DNA of 64,000 nucleotides from Betaproteobacteria bacterium (lineage in GTDB: Bacteria; Pseudomonadota; Gammaproteobacteria; Burkholderiales; Rhodocyclaceae), in contig JADJLT010000001.1 of assembly GCA_016709965.1 (NCBI GenBank), positions 2,252,037 to 2,316,036 of the forward strand. Reading direction: 5' to 3'. Below the pieces are notes generated by a model that was given only the letters and a program-made list of their open reading frames with translations, ran no database searches and had not been told where the DNA came from. The first letter of the stretch is position 1; every line of letters begins with the position of its first letter. This document shows, in pieces, positions 41,149-50,286 of the stretch. A program made the position numbers and the translations under genes.

Positions 41149-41964
41149 GTGACCAGAATCGTCGTCGTAACTTCCGGCAAAGGCGGGGTCGGCAAGACCA
41201 CCACCAGCGCCAGCTTCTCCTCCGGCCTCGCCATGCGCGGCTTCAAGACTGCCGTCATCGACTTCGACGTCGGCCTGCGCAACCTTGACCTGATCATGGG
41301 CTGCGAGCGCCGCGTCGTTTATGACCTGATCAACGTCATCAACGGCGAAGCAACGCTGACCCAGGCCATGATCAAGGACAAGCACACCGACAACCTCTAC
41401 GTGCTGCCAGCGTCGCAGACGCGTGACAAGGATGCGCTGACCGAAGAGGGCGTCGAAAAGGTCATCAAGGAGCTGGAACACCAGGGCTTCGACTACATCG
41501 TCTGCGACTCGCCGGCCGGTATTGAATCTGGCGCCATCATGGCACTGACCTTTGCCGACGAGGCACTGGTCGTCACCAACCCGGAGGTCTCTTCCGTGCG
41601 TGACTCCGACCGCATCCTCGGCATCCTGCAGGCCAAGTCCCGTCGTGCCATCGAAGGCCGCGACCCGGTCAAGGAACACCTGCTCATTACCCGTTACAAC
41701 CCGACCCGCGTTGAAGCCGGCGAAATGCTGTCGTACAAGGACATCCAGGAAATCCTGCGCGTGCCTATCATCGGCGTCATTCCGGAATCCGAAGAAGTGC
41801 TGCAGGCCTCCAACCAGGGCTCGCCGGTCATCCACCAGAAGGAAACCGATGCCGCCGAGGCTTACCATGACGTGATCACCCGCTTCCTGGGTGAAGACAA
41901 GCCACTGCGTTTCGTCGACTACGTCAAGCCGGGCCTCTTGAAGCGCCTGTTCGGAGGCAAGTGA
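41149..41964 (+). CDS. minD: Septum site-determining ATPase MinD
   Basis: 271 residues. Deviant Walker A SGKGGVGKTTTSA near residue 9, switch text VIDFDVGLRNLD near residue 38, CDSPAGIESGA near residue 120, and the C-terminal amphipathic membrane-targeting helix LLKRLFGGK. It recruits MinC to the membrane at cell poles. One base separates it from minE. Confidence 0.97.
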   Translation: MTRIVVVTSGKGGVGKTTTSASFSSGLAMRGFKTAVIDFDVGLRNLDLIMGCERRVVYDLINVINGEATLTQAMIKDKHTDNLYVLPASQTRDKDALTEEGVEKVIKELEHQGFDYIVCDSPAGIESGAIMALTFADEALVVTNPEVSSVRDSDRILGILQAKSRRAIEGRDPVKEHLLITRYNPTRVEAGEMLSYKDIQEILRVPIIGVIPESEEVLQASNQGSPVIHQKETDAAEAYHDVITRFLGEDKPLRFVDYVKPGLLKRLFGGK

Positions 41965-41965
41965 C

Positions 41966-42223
41966 ATGTCGTGGCTCCAGAAACTCTTCGGCAACCAGCC
42001 GAAAACGGCACAGGTCGCCAAGGAACGCCTGCAACTGATCATCGCCCATGAGCGCGATGGCGGCGGCAGCAGCGCCAACTTCCTGCCCGACCTGCAACGC
42101 GAACTGATCGCCGTGATCTCCAAGTACGTCAAGGTGAACACCGACGATATCCGCGTTTCGCTGGAAAAACAGGGCAATTACGAAGTGCTTGAAGTCAATA
42201 TTGTCTTGCCCGAAAAGGGTTGA
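41966..42223 (+). CDS. minE: Cell division topological specificity factor MinE
   Basis: 85 residues. N-terminal LQKLFGNQPKTAQVAKERLQLIIAHER holds the MinD-binding helix (split here as WLQKLFG and AKERLQLIIAHER). The C-terminal topological domain has LPDLQRELIAVISKYVKV. It displaces MinC and stimulates MinD ATPase, setting up pole-to-pole oscillation. Last gene of minCDE. Confidence 0.96.
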   Translation: MSWLQKLFGNQPKTAQVAKERLQLIIAHERDGGGSSANFLPDLQRELIAVISKYVKVNTDDIRVSLEKQGNYEVLEVNIVLPEKG

Positions 42224-42297
42224 GGCGAGCTGATGCTGGTCTTAACGACTTCTGATTCATCGAAGTTCGTTTGCTGAGATGTATCAAACGCTTTGCC

Positions 42298-42332
42298 ATG
42301 CCGGCAGGTCACAATGCCGGCATTGTCTTTTT
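42298..42332 (+). terminator. Probable terminator after minCDE
   Basis: Stem ATGCCGGC / GCCGGCAT (42298-42305, 42316-42323) followed by tgtctttttc. It ends 16 bases before the next gene's ATG. Confidence 0.65.
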
Positions 42333-42347
42333 CAGGATTCCGCCGCC

Positions 42348-42980
42348 ATGAAATTCCGCCATTCGTTCGCTGCACTGGCAGTCATTCTGCTCGCTTCCAT
42401 GCTGCATGCTGAAGAGGTCAAGTCACTCGATAGCCTGCAAAAAATGGCTTATGGGCTGATGCTCAAGCAGGGAGACAGACTCATATTCGCGCCCTGCCGT
42501 GACCGCAGCTACGCCAATGTTGAAGATGTCTCGGCGGACGGTAGCGTTACCAGCGTCCTGAACAGTGTGGGTCTGGGTGCCGGCAAGCGGCTCTATGTCG
42601 AACTGCTCGGTGTGCTCCATAACGGTACATTGAATGCCTCGGCGGTGAACATGGCGCGCGTCGAAGGGCGATGCCAGATGCCGGGTGGCAAGGCGGAGTC
42701 ATGGCGGGCGGCGGGCAATGATCCGGCTTGGGCACTGGTGGCTGGGAGCGAGTACGTTCAGCTGCGACGCTACGGGAACCCGGAGGTCGTGCTGCCCTAC
42801 ACGGAATTTCGCACCGAAGGCAACGTAACTCGCTACGACGGCGCGAACGAGCATTACAAACTGTCGGTGCGCTTTGACAAAACCCTGTGCCGGGATACTG
42901 AAACAAATGGTGTTTTTGCCTGGACGGCAACACTCAACCTGAATGGTCAGGCGTTGAAGGGTTGTGCCTGGGCGCGGTAG
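42348..42980 (+). CDS. Exported protein of unknown function
   Basis: 210 residues from ATG 42348, with a signal peptide (SFAALAVILLASMLHAEE). The mature part contains LMLKQGDRLIFAPCRDRSYANVEDVS, a text seen in small periplasmic COG3650-like proteins. Later cysteines (GRCQMPG, KTLCRDTET, KGCAWAR) suggest disulfides. Assignment beyond exported is uncertain. It stands alone. Confidence 0.6.
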   Translation: MKFRHSFAALAVILLASMLHAEEVKSLDSLQKMAYGLMLKQGDRLIFAPCRDRSYANVEDVSADGSVTSVLNSVGLGAGKRLYVELLGVLHNGTLNASAVNMARVEGRCQMPGGKAESWRAAGNDPAWALVAGSEYVQLRRYGNPEVVLPYTEFRTEGNVTRYDGANEHYKLSVRFDKTLCRDTETNGVFAWTATLNLNGQALKGCAWAR

Positions 42981-43457
42981 GGTGTGTAAATGCCGCGGCA
43001 TCCGCAATTTTTAATGGGAATGTGTATCCGCGATTGATGCATGCGGGGCGCACTGCGCTGCACAATGTTCGCTTGAAATATGCCATCGAGGTGGCAGAGA
43101 CTGTCTCTCGACGTTCCCGGAGCCGTCGTGCGCCGAAGCTGGATGAAATTCACGGGAAAGTGACAACGCTGCCCTCCAGGTTCGCTGGAAGCAGTCGATC
43201 AACACCAGCGTCAAAAGATTTGAAGCTGTCTGCCAAATAGGAATGCCAGTTTTCTTGACGATGCGGCTCCTGTGCAGTCACCTGACACTCACCGAGTGCC
43301 GTCTTAGAAGGGCTCTTCTCCAGCACGGCCCGCAAGATTACCCGGGGTTCAAGGCACTAATACCCTGTGCTTGACCCTACTTAAAGGTAAGGGCCGCAGT
43401 TAAACTGCCGCACTACGCGCGTACGCGCCGCTCGGTGCGCATCTTTGGAGAACACGC
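42981..43457. other. Gene-free stretch
   Basis: No frame with coding character; short frames on both strands contradict each other. An operator-like imperfect palindrome GCCGCAGTTAAACTGCCGC lies at 43393-43411, 47 bases before the next gene. Base composition is less GC-rich than the surroundings. Confidence 0.5.
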
Positions 43458-44531
43458 ATGGAATGGCAACAAAGACTGGATACGTTCTCAGGCATGCTGC
43501 CTGAAGACCAGCAGACTTGGTTGCGCGTAGCAGCCGGTCTGATTGCCCTGATATTGGGCCTGCTATGGCTGGAAAGCCGGTATTTCAAACCTACCGGGCG
43601 TATGGGTAGTTGGTTAGCCGTCCGCTTGGTCTCGGCACTGGCTGCACCCCTCACGCTGGCAGTGCTTGTGTTGCCGGCGCGTGCTGCCTCGGGCCCTGAG
43701 ACACTGCTCGTCTTTTACATTGCGCTTTTCACGGTTGCCCCGCTGATCTGGTTTGGCAGCCATGTGCTGGCTGGGGGGCGTGTGCGCCCGGAACTCACGC
43801 GCTCCGAAAGTCTGGTGCTGGGGGTTACCGGTCTGGCGATTCTGGCGATTCCGGGCACAGCGTACTTTGCAGTCCAGGGGCCTTTATATGCAGCCTCGCG
43901 CGATATCGCCCTACGCCGCGAAGTGCCTGCTGGCAATCCACCGTTGCAACACACAGTGCAAGCCGTGCGGCGCTACCACTTGGCAGGAGCTGGGGTAATC
44001 TATACCCAATCCTTACTGGGCGCCCCTGACAGTCGTCTGGTCCGCGTGGAGTTGCGTCAAGGTGGGCAGTGGCCCACAAACCAATCCACCGCCCACCCCG
44101 TTTACTGCACCAACGGCAATGATGTACACCTGATGTGGTCAGCGAAGGAAGCTCCGCCTTACCTGCGCCTGCACTGGGCGCAATCCAATGGCGTCGTGGT
44201 GCGATCAGAATTCACGCCCAACATGGCTTTCGATGCTGCGCCACCTCTGGCGGAATTTACCATTGGGTTCCGCACTGACGGAGTCGACCCCATCGCCCCG
44301 ATTCCGCGTGAGCGCGTCTACCTAATTTTGACAAAAGAAGGATTGACTCCTTACACCCAAATGTTGGGAAACCCACCTGGCGCCGGGGAAGTGCGCAGCA
44401 CCGACTGTGTGATGACTGGCTTTAAACGATGGTCCAGCAGCGAAGGTTGGCAGGTGCAGGCGATTGGGATGTTGTTCTACCTGCCCATCGGCAGCGAGTC
44501 CCTGCGCAGCCTGATAGAAAGACCTTTATAA
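43458..44531 (+). CDS. Integral membrane protein of unknown function
   Basis: 357 residues, ATG preceded by tggagaa. Four membrane segments are seen: residues 24-41 (AAGLIALILGLLWL), 54-74, 85-106 and 117-135. A soluble C-terminal domain of about 220 residues follows, with several Cys (PVYCTNGNDV, STDCVMTGF) and a last hydrophobic stretch (GMLFYLPIGS). I recognise no family. Codon use is less GC-biased than in neighbours and it sits between two gene-free gaps, suggesting acquired DNA. Confidence 0.6.
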   Translation: MEWQQRLDTFSGMLPEDQQTWLRVAAGLIALILGLLWLESRYFKPTGRMGSWLAVRLVSALAAPLTLAVLVLPARAASGPETLLVFYIALFTVAPLIWFGSHVLAGGRVRPELTRSESLVLGVTGLAILAIPGTAYFAVQGPLYAASRDIALRREVPAGNPPLQHTVQAVRRYHLAGAGVIYTQSLLGAPDSRLVRVELRQGGQWPTNQSTAHPVYCTNGNDVHLMWSAKEAPPYLRLHWAQSNGVVVRSEFTPNMAFDAAPPLAEFTIGFRTDGVDPIAPIPRERVYLILTKEGLTPYTQMLGNPPGAGEVRSTDCVMTGFKRWSSSEGWQVQAIGMLFYLPIGSESLRSLIERPL

Positions 44532-44982
44532 GTCGCCGGTCATCAGCCATTGATGGAATTACGCAAGCTGTCTTCATCCTGATAGCGCCTGCCGGTGCCC
44601 ATCATTGTCAGTGCGGCAAGGTGTTCTATCGAATTTTGGGAACCGGGTAACGCCCAAACTGAACCAGCGGCGGGTATGGCCACTGCTGAGAACTCGATGG
44701 AAAATTCTGGCTCACGTCGAATGACGGCTCCCACTGCAGCGCAGAGCGCTAAACGCAAAAGCGGAGCAACCAAAGGTGAGTGGCCAGATCGGCGCGAACA
44801 GCGAACTGAACGTCGGCTTTAGGGGAGTTCCCCGTACATTTCGTCTTGAGCCGAAGTGAGACGGACCCGCAAAGAGCGAACTGGCATGTTGTTTGGCACA
44901 GTGAAAAATCAATCACGGATTACACATGGCGTTTTTATGTGTTGGCTCACTTTCGCGGTCAACCGGAAAAATCGGCCAAAAA
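44532..44982. other. Gene-free stretch
   Basis: No supported gene. A reverse-strand frame (44543-44773) is hydrophobic but lacks a start signal and family. A small GGGGAGTTCCCC hairpin lies at 44822-44833. The end is a GGTTGACCG-box overlapping the next gene's stop. Confidence 0.5.
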
Positions 44983-44987
44983 TCAAA
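44954..44987 (-). repeat. GGTTGACCG-box, copy 13
   Basis: CGCGGTCAACCGGAAAAATC then ggccaaaaatcaaa; exact core 44956-44964. The TGA stop of the reductase (44983-44985) falls in its distal A/T-rich part. Confidence 0.85.
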
Positions 44988-45996
44988 TACTCGAAAACGT
45001 GAAAGCGTCGGCGAAGAACTCTTCTTCCGGCAAGCCTTTGGCCATGAAATCACGTTTCGCCGCATCGATCATCACCGGTGCGCCGCAGGCATAGGCCTGA
45101 TAGCCGGAGAGGTCCGGGAAATCAGCCAAAACCGCTTGATGCACGAAGCCGGTACGACCCTGCCAGTCATCGCCGGCCGCCGGTTCGGACAACACCGGGA
45201 TGTACTTGATGTTGGCGTGTTCCGCCGCCCATTTTTCCGGCAGTGCGTTTTGGTACAGATCGACCAACGCCTTGGCGCCCCAGTAGATGTGCATGGGGCG
45301 ATCACATTTTTCGGCAATGGCGTGTTCGACGATGGCTTTGATCGGGGCAAAGCCGGTGCCGCCGGCGAGCAGGATCATCGGTTTCTGCGAATCCTCGCGC
45401 AGGTAGAAGGTGCCGTGCGGGCCGTTGAAACGCAGGATGTCACGCACCTTCATGGTCGAGAAGAGCTGATCGGTGAACAGGCCGCCTGCTACGTGGCGAA
45501 TATGCAGTTGCAGGAAGGCATCGTCGTGCGGTGCATTGGCCAGCGAATAGCTGCGCTTTTTGCCGTCCTTGAGCAGGATGTCGATGTATTGACCGGCCCA
45601 GAATTGCAGGCGTTCGCTGGCTGGCAGGCGCAGGTGCAATTCGATGACATCCGGCGCCAGCCTTTCCAGCTTTTCAATGCGCGTGGGTAGCGTCTTGACC
45701 GGAATGTCACCTGCCAGTCGCACCTGCTTGCATTCGATGACCAGATCGGAGCGCGCGCTGGCGCAGCAGTAGAGCGCCAGACCTGCTGCCTTTTCGTCGT
45801 CCTTGAGGGCTGCCAACTGAGCCTTGCCGTGATCTACCGTGCCGCTCAGCACTTTACCCTTGCAGGAGCCGCAGGCGCCATCCTTGCAGCCGTAGGGCAG
45901 GGTCAGGCCCTGGCGTAGCGCAGCATCAAGCAGCGTTTCATCGTCTTCGGCAACAAACTGTCGGCCGCTGGGCTGGACAGTGATTTGGTAGCTCAT
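44983..45996 (-). CDS. 2Fe-2S flavin oxidoreductase (CDP-6-deoxy-glucoseen-reductase-like)
   Basis: 337 residues from ATG 45996 (GGGGAA upstream). N-terminal plant-type ferredoxin domain with cysteines in YGCKDGACGSCKG and YCCAS near residues 37-80, then an FAD domain (RSYSLANAP near residue 155) and an NAD domain (LLAGGTGFAPIKAI near residue 220). Such proteins pass electrons from NADH through FAD and the cluster to a partner, often annotated CDP-6-deoxy-delta-3,4-glucoseen reductase; the real partner here is unknown. Divergent from the Rossmann gene, with 33 bases between start codons. Confidence 0.9.
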   Translation of the reverse strand: MSYQITVQPSGRQFVAEDDETLLDAALRQGLTLPYGCKDGACGSCKGKVLSGTVDHGKAQLAALKDDEKAAGLALYCCASARSDLVIECKQVRLAGDIPVKTLPTRIEKLERLAPDVIELHLRLPASERLQFWAGQYIDILLKDGKKRSYSLANAPHDDAFLQLHIRHVAGGLFTDQLFSTMKVRDILRFNGPHGTFYLREDSQKPMILLAGGTGFAPIKAIVEHAIAEKCDRPMHIYWGAKALVDLYQNALPEKWAAEHANIKYIPVLSEPAAGDDWQGRTGFVHQAVLADFPDLSGYQAYACGAPVMIDAAKRDFMAKGLPEEEFFADAFTFSSI

Positions 45997-46029
45997 TTGT
46001 TCCCCTTGCTCGTCGGCTACAATGCAGCC

Positions 46030-46929
46030 GTGCAAAAAATCCTGATTGTCGGCAGCGGGGACGTGGCCCGCCGCATTCTTTCCCGCATTGCTCAGTGCCC
46101 GGCGCGCGCTCGCGTTTATGCACTGCTGCGCGACCCGGCACGTGCCGCCGATTGGCGCGAGGCAGGCGCGACGCCGGTGCTGGCCGATCTTGACGACCGC
46201 GGCAGTCTGCAGCGTATCGCCGGACTGGCCGATGTCATCCTGCATCTGGCGCCGCCGCCCGGTGAAGGCGGGCACGACACACGCACCCGCAACCTTCTGG
46301 CGGCGCTGGGCACAGCCAAAAGTCTACCACGGCGGCTCATTTACGTAAGTACGACAGGGGTTTACGGTGATTGTAGCGGCGCACGAATTGATGAAGTGCG
46401 ACGCACGAATCCCGAAAGCGCGCGCGCTGGTCGCCGCGTAGATGCGGAACGTCGTCTTCGCGCCTGGGGCAGAAGCACCGGGGTGGCCATTTCCATCCTG
46501 CGCGCACCGGGCATTTATGCCGCCGACCGTTTGCCGCTGGATCGTTTGAAACGCGGTTTGCCGGCCTTGAATGATGCGGATGATGCCTTCACCAATCACA
46601 TTCACGCCGATGATCTGGCGGCGGCCTGCATTGCCGCATTGACTCACGGCGGCGCCAGCCGCGTTTACAATGTCGTCGATGATTCCGATCTGAAAATGGC
46701 CGAGTATTTTGACCGTGTGGCCGATGCCTTCGAACTGCCCCGGCCACCTCGCATTTCGCGGCAAGAGGCAGAGCAAACGCTGTCTCCCGTACAGATGTCC
46801 TTCATGCGCGAGTCGCGGCGTATCGGCAATCAGCGTCTGAAAAAAGAATTAAAACTGCGCCTCGCGTACCCGACGGTTGACGTCGGGATAGCGGAGGCGC
46901 GCTTAAGGAGAGTCGCATGCTCGTCGTAA
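46030..46929 (+). CDS. NAD-dependent epimerase/dehydratase-like protein
   Basis: 299 residues from a GTG at 46030 (MQKILIVGSGDVARRIL), chosen because the Rossmann strand begins there. Dinucleotide motif GSGDVA, extended-SDR middle text LIYVSTTGVYGD near residue 112 and FTNHIHADDLAAACIAAL near residue 192. It lacks a clear YxxxK pair, so it may bind NAD(P) without classical SDR chemistry (YeeZ-like). It overlaps hemJ by 13 bases. Confidence 0.8.
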   Translation: MQKILIVGSGDVARRILSRIAQCPARARVYALLRDPARAADWREAGATPVLADLDDRGSLQRIAGLADVILHLAPPPGEGGHDTRTRNLLAALGTAKSLPRRLIYVSTTGVYGDCSGARIDEVRRTNPESARAGRRVDAERRLRAWGRSTGVAISILRAPGIYAADRLPLDRLKRGLPALNDADDAFTNHIHADDLAAACIAALTHGGASRVYNVVDDSDLKMAEYFDRVADAFELPRPPRISRQEAEQTLSPVQMSFMRESRRIGNQRLKKELKLRLAYPTVDVGIAEARLRRVACSS

Positions 46930-47333
46930 AGACACTGCATATCTGGATGGTGATTTCGTGGTTTGCCGGCCTGTTCTACCTGCCGCGCATTTTTGTCAAT
47001 CTGGCCATGGTGCCGGCGGATAGTAAGGCCGAGCGTGATCGCCTGTTGCTGATGGCGGGCAAACTTTACAAGTTCATGACGCCGCTGGGCGTCCTCGCCG
47101 TGGCTCTCGGTTTTTGGCTATGGTTCGGCTATGGCTTTGGTGGTGGCTGGCTGCATGCCAAGACGGCGCTGGTCGCGATACTGGCCGTCTATCACTGGCA
47201 TTGCGGCCGGGTACTCAAGCAGTTCCAGGATGCGAACAACAACAAGACCCACATCTGGTACCGTTTTTACAATGAATTGCCGGTCGTAATACTGCTGATT
47301 GTCCTTTTTCTCGTCGTCCTGAAGCCTTTCTGA
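46917..47333 (+). CDS. hemJ: Protoporphyrinogen oxidase HemJ (UPF0093)
   Basis: 138 residues, four membrane helices. Family signatures are KTLHIWMVISWFAGLFYLPRIFVN (first helix with His) and FMTPLGVLAVALGFWLW, KTALVAILAVYHWHCGRVLKQF, and FYNELPVVILLIVL. HemJ converts protoporphyrinogen IX to protoporphyrin IX in bacteria lacking HemG/HemY. Strong Shine-Dalgarno (aaggaga). Next gene follows after one base. Confidence 0.9.
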   Translation: MLVVKTLHIWMVISWFAGLFYLPRIFVNLAMVPADSKAERDRLLLMAGKLYKFMTPLGVLAVALGFWLWFGYGFGGGWLHAKTALVAILAVYHWHCGRVLKQFQDANNNKTHIWYRFYNELPVVILLIVLFLVVLKPF

Positions 47334-47334
47334 C

Positions 47335-48477
47335 ATGAACAAATATTTCGCAATTTGCCCGCGCGGGCTGGAAGAACTGCTAGCCGAAGAGCTGCGGGCT
47401 GTCGGTGGCGAAGAGCTGCGGCCGACGCATGGCGGCGTTTTCTTTTCCGGTGACTGGTCGGTCTGCTATCGCGCCAACCTTGAGTCACGGCTGGCCACCC
47501 GCATCCTGTGGCACATCGTCAAGGGGCCGTACGCCAAGGAGGAAGACATCTATCGGTTGGCCGTTCGCCAGTTGTGGCCGAATCATTTCGACGTGACGCG
47601 CACCATGCGTGTGGTGACCACGGCGATCAAATGCCCGCTCAAGTCGCTGGATTTTGTCACGCTGCGCGTCAAGGATGCCATTTGCGACCGTTTCCGCGAG
47701 GACCGCGGTGATCGCCCGAATATCGAGACACGGAACCCGGATGTCAGCGTCCATGTTTTTCTGTCCGAAAATGAATGTACGCTCTATCTCGACACATCCG
47801 GCCAGCCGCTCTGGCAGCGCGGGTTTCGCAAGGCCAGCATCGATGCGCCGCTGAAGGAAAACCTGGCAGCCGGCATCCTCAAGATCACCGGCTGGCAGCC
47901 CGGTACCCCGCTGGTTGACCCGATGTGCGGCAGCGGCACCTTCCTGCTGGAAGCTGTGCAAATGGCGCTTGACCGGGCACCGGGGCTGGATCGCGGCTTT
48001 TCCTTCGAGATGCTGAAAAGCTTCGAGGCCATGAACTGGGCGAATATTCGTGCTGCGGCAGAGGCGCGCGTCAAGCCGGCAGAACCGATGGATATCCGCG
48101 GTTACGACATCGACGACAAGGCTGTTCGGGCGACTCGCCGAAATCTTCAGGAGGCCGGATTTGGCGGCATTGTCACCGTCGACCGCCAGGATTTGCTTGA
48201 TACCCAGCCGTTGACGGAGCACGGCATCATGGTGGCCAATCCGCCCTATGGCGAGCGTATTGGTGAGCAGGACGAACTAGCGGCTTTCTATCCCGACCTC
48301 GGATCTGCGCTGAAAAAGCACTGGGCCGGCTGGAACTGCTTCTTCTTTACCGCTGACCTGCGTCTGCCCAAGCTGGTCGGCCTCCGGCCCAGCCGCAAGA
48401 CGCCGCTGTTCAATGGCCCGCTGGAGTGCAGACTTTTTGAAATTCGCATGGTTGCCGGTAGCAATCGCAAGCCATGA
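47335..48477 (+). CDS. rlmL: 23S rRNA m2G2445-type methyltransferase (RlmL N-half)
   Basis: 380 residues. N-terminal ferredoxin-like/THUMP domain (FAICPRGLEELLAEELRAVGG, DVSVHVFLSENECTLYLDTSG) and a Rossmann methyltransferase with LVDPMCGSGTFLLEA near residue 195 and the catalytic NPPYGER near residue 303. E. coli RlmL is a fusion with RlmK; here only the RlmL half is present, as in many betaproteobacteria. Cytoplasmic rRNA modification. Confidence 0.88.
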   Translation: MNKYFAICPRGLEELLAEELRAVGGEELRPTHGGVFFSGDWSVCYRANLESRLATRILWHIVKGPYAKEEDIYRLAVRQLWPNHFDVTRTMRVVTTAIKCPLKSLDFVTLRVKDAICDRFREDRGDRPNIETRNPDVSVHVFLSENECTLYLDTSGQPLWQRGFRKASIDAPLKENLAAGILKITGWQPGTPLVDPMCGSGTFLLEAVQMALDRAPGLDRGFSFEMLKSFEAMNWANIRAAAEARVKPAEPMDIRGYDIDDKAVRATRRNLQEAGFGGIVTVDRQDLLDTQPLTEHGIMVANPPYGERIGEQDELAAFYPDLGSALKKHWAGWNCFFFTADLRLPKLVGLRPSRKTPLFNGPLECRLFEIRMVAGSNRKP

Positions 48478-48577
48478 TCGCCGCAATCCCATTAGAATCG
48501 AATTTGATCTTGGTCAGCTTGTTGCCCCGATCGCTATGTGAGCATTAATTTTCTAAAATAATTATTGGAGATAGCAC

Positions 48578-49873
48578 ATGCCCGTTCAGGCCCTTTACCA
48601 GCAAAAACGGATGTCAGCCGCCGATGCCATACGCGTCGTCAAAAATGGTGACACCATCGTTGTTCCGACTGCGGTCGGCGAGCCACCCAGCCTGCTGACG
48701 GCTTTGTCAGACGCCCGCCGCGATTTTCGTGATGTGCAGATTTCTCAGATTCTTGCTGTGCGCAAATTTGGCTACATCGATCCGGAAACCGTCGAGAATG
48801 TTCGCCATACTGCCTATTTTTATAGCGGTGCCACCCGCCCCGGCGGCAAGGACGGCTGGATTGATTTCATCCCGGCCTATTTCTCTGAAATGCCGCAGTT
48901 GCTCAACCGTGGCCAGATGCCGGCGGATGTCGTTTTCAGTATGGCTTCGCCGATGGACGAGCACGGCTTTTTCTCGCTGGCGCTGGCCGCTGACTACACC
49001 ATGGCAGCAATTAATCGGGCGCGCGTGGTGGTGCTTGAAGTGAACCCGAACGTACCGTTTGCCAACGGTGATTGCCACATCCATATTTCGCAAGTGACCG
49101 CTCTTTGCGAAAGCGACGAACCGATCCTTGAAGTGGGCCTGCCCAAGATCGGGCCGGTTCAGGAAGCCATCGGCAAATATGTCGCCGAGATGATTCCCGA
49201 TGGCGCCACGTTGCAAATCGGTTATGGCGGCATTCCGGATGCTGTGGTGATGCAGCTGACCGACAAGCAAGATCTGGGTATCCACACCGAAATGGTCGGT
49301 GACGGCATCATGTCGCTGGTTGAGGCAGGCGTCGTTACCAACCGCAAGAAGAATTATCACCCGGGCAAGATGCTGGCCACCTTCGCACTGGGGTCGAAAA
49401 AGCTGTATCAATTCATGCACCGCAATCCGGCGCTTGAAATGCACCCGGTTGATATCACAAATGACCCTTATCTGGCTGGCAAGAACGACAACCTCCACGC
49501 CATCAATGCCACGATGCAGATCGACTTTCTCGGTCAGTGCGGCTCGGAAAGCCTCGGTCCGGTTCCTTATTCCGGTACCGGTGGGCAGTCTGATTTCGTG
49601 CGTGCCGCCAACCGTTCCAATGGTGGCAAGGCCTTCATCGTGCTGCCGTCGACGGCCAAGGATGACACCATCTCCCGTATCGTGCCGACACTGTCATCGG
49701 GTACGCATGTATCGACCAGCAAGAACGACATCAACTACGTGGTGACCGAGTTTGGCGTCGCACAGTTGCGTGGCAAGACTGCCAAGCAGCGGACCGAAGC
49801 ACTGATTGGCATTGCCCATCCGAATTTCCGCGGCGAGTTGCGCGAAGCGGCGAAACGCCTGAAGCTGCTTTGA
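48578..49873 (+). CDS. Acetyl-CoA hydrolase/CoA-transferase family enzyme
   Basis: 431 residues, ATG with ttggaga upstream and an AT-rich promoter-like lead (ttttctaaaataattatt). Two-domain CoA-transferase with the catalytic Glu in GIHTEMVGDGIMSLVEAG near residue 243 and the CoA-binding GTGGQSDFVRAANRSNGGKAFIVL near residues 327-350 (shown as GTGGQSDFVRAA). It resembles 4-hydroxybutyrate/butyrate CoA-transferases and acetyl-CoA hydrolases. Probable role is moving CoA between acetate, butyrate or succinate; the substrate is open. Confidence 0.88.
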   Translation: MPVQALYQQKRMSAADAIRVVKNGDTIVVPTAVGEPPSLLTALSDARRDFRDVQISQILAVRKFGYIDPETVENVRHTAYFYSGATRPGGKDGWIDFIPAYFSEMPQLLNRGQMPADVVFSMASPMDEHGFFSLALAADYTMAAINRARVVVLEVNPNVPFANGDCHIHISQVTALCESDEPILEVGLPKIGPVQEAIGKYVAEMIPDGATLQIGYGGIPDAVVMQLTDKQDLGIHTEMVGDGIMSLVEAGVVTNRKKNYHPGKMLATFALGSKKLYQFMHRNPALEMHPVDITNDPYLAGKNDNLHAINATMQIDFLGQCGSESLGPVPYSGTGGQSDFVRAANRSNGGKAFIVLPSTAKDDTISRIVPTLSSGTHVSTSKNDINYVVTEFGVAQLRGKTAKQRTEALIGIAHPNFRGELREAAKRLKLL

Positions 49874-49964
49874 TTGGCGCTTACAAACTGTAGCAATTTT
49901 GTTCGCCCGGTTTGCCGATAATTAGCTATCGTACAAGTGAGTTATTGGTAGATCGGGTGTCATC

Positions 49965-50285
49965 ATGAAAGTGCAAAAATTCATTGTTGTAATGCTGGCC
50001 TTGTTCCTGGCCGGCACGGGCGGCGCTTGGGCGCATGGCTGGCGCGGTAATGTCGGCGTCTATATTGGCGGCCCCGTCTGGGGGCCGGTTTGGTATCCAC
50101 CGCCCTACTATTACCCGCCACAGGTGGTGGTCGTGCCGCCGTCGCAGCCACCGGTTTATATCGAGCAATCACAACCCGCTGCGCAGTCGTTCTGGTATTA
50201 CTGCAAGAGTGCCAAAGGGTACTACCCGTATGTCAAGGAGTGTCCTGAAGGCTGGCAGAAAGTGTTGCCGCAACCGGAGAAATAA
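49965..50285 (+). CDS. Exported Pro/Tyr-rich small protein
   Basis: 106 residues with a signal peptide (VVMLALFLAGTGGAWA). A Gly/Pro/Tyr-rich linker (GPVWYPPPYYYPP) and the C-terminal motif SFWYYCKSAKGYYPYVKEC, PEGWQKV follow. This short cysteine-paired motif recurs in envelope proteins of betaproteobacteria; its function is unknown. One base separates it from the next gene, a likely operon. Confidence 0.75.
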   Translation: MKVQKFIVVMLALFLAGTGGAWAHGWRGNVGVYIGGPVWGPVWYPPPYYYPPQVVVVPPSQPPVYIEQSQPAAQSFWYYCKSAKGYYPYVKECPEGWQKVLPQPEK

Positions 50286-50286
50286 T

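Noticed and set aside
42962..43240. 92-residue frame after the 42348 gene
   Set aside because: Overlaps the previous gene's end, no Shine-Dalgarno, no coherent protein character.
44543..44773. 76-residue reverse frame in the 44.5 kb gap
   Set aside because: No start signal, no family, isolated; not enough to call a gene.
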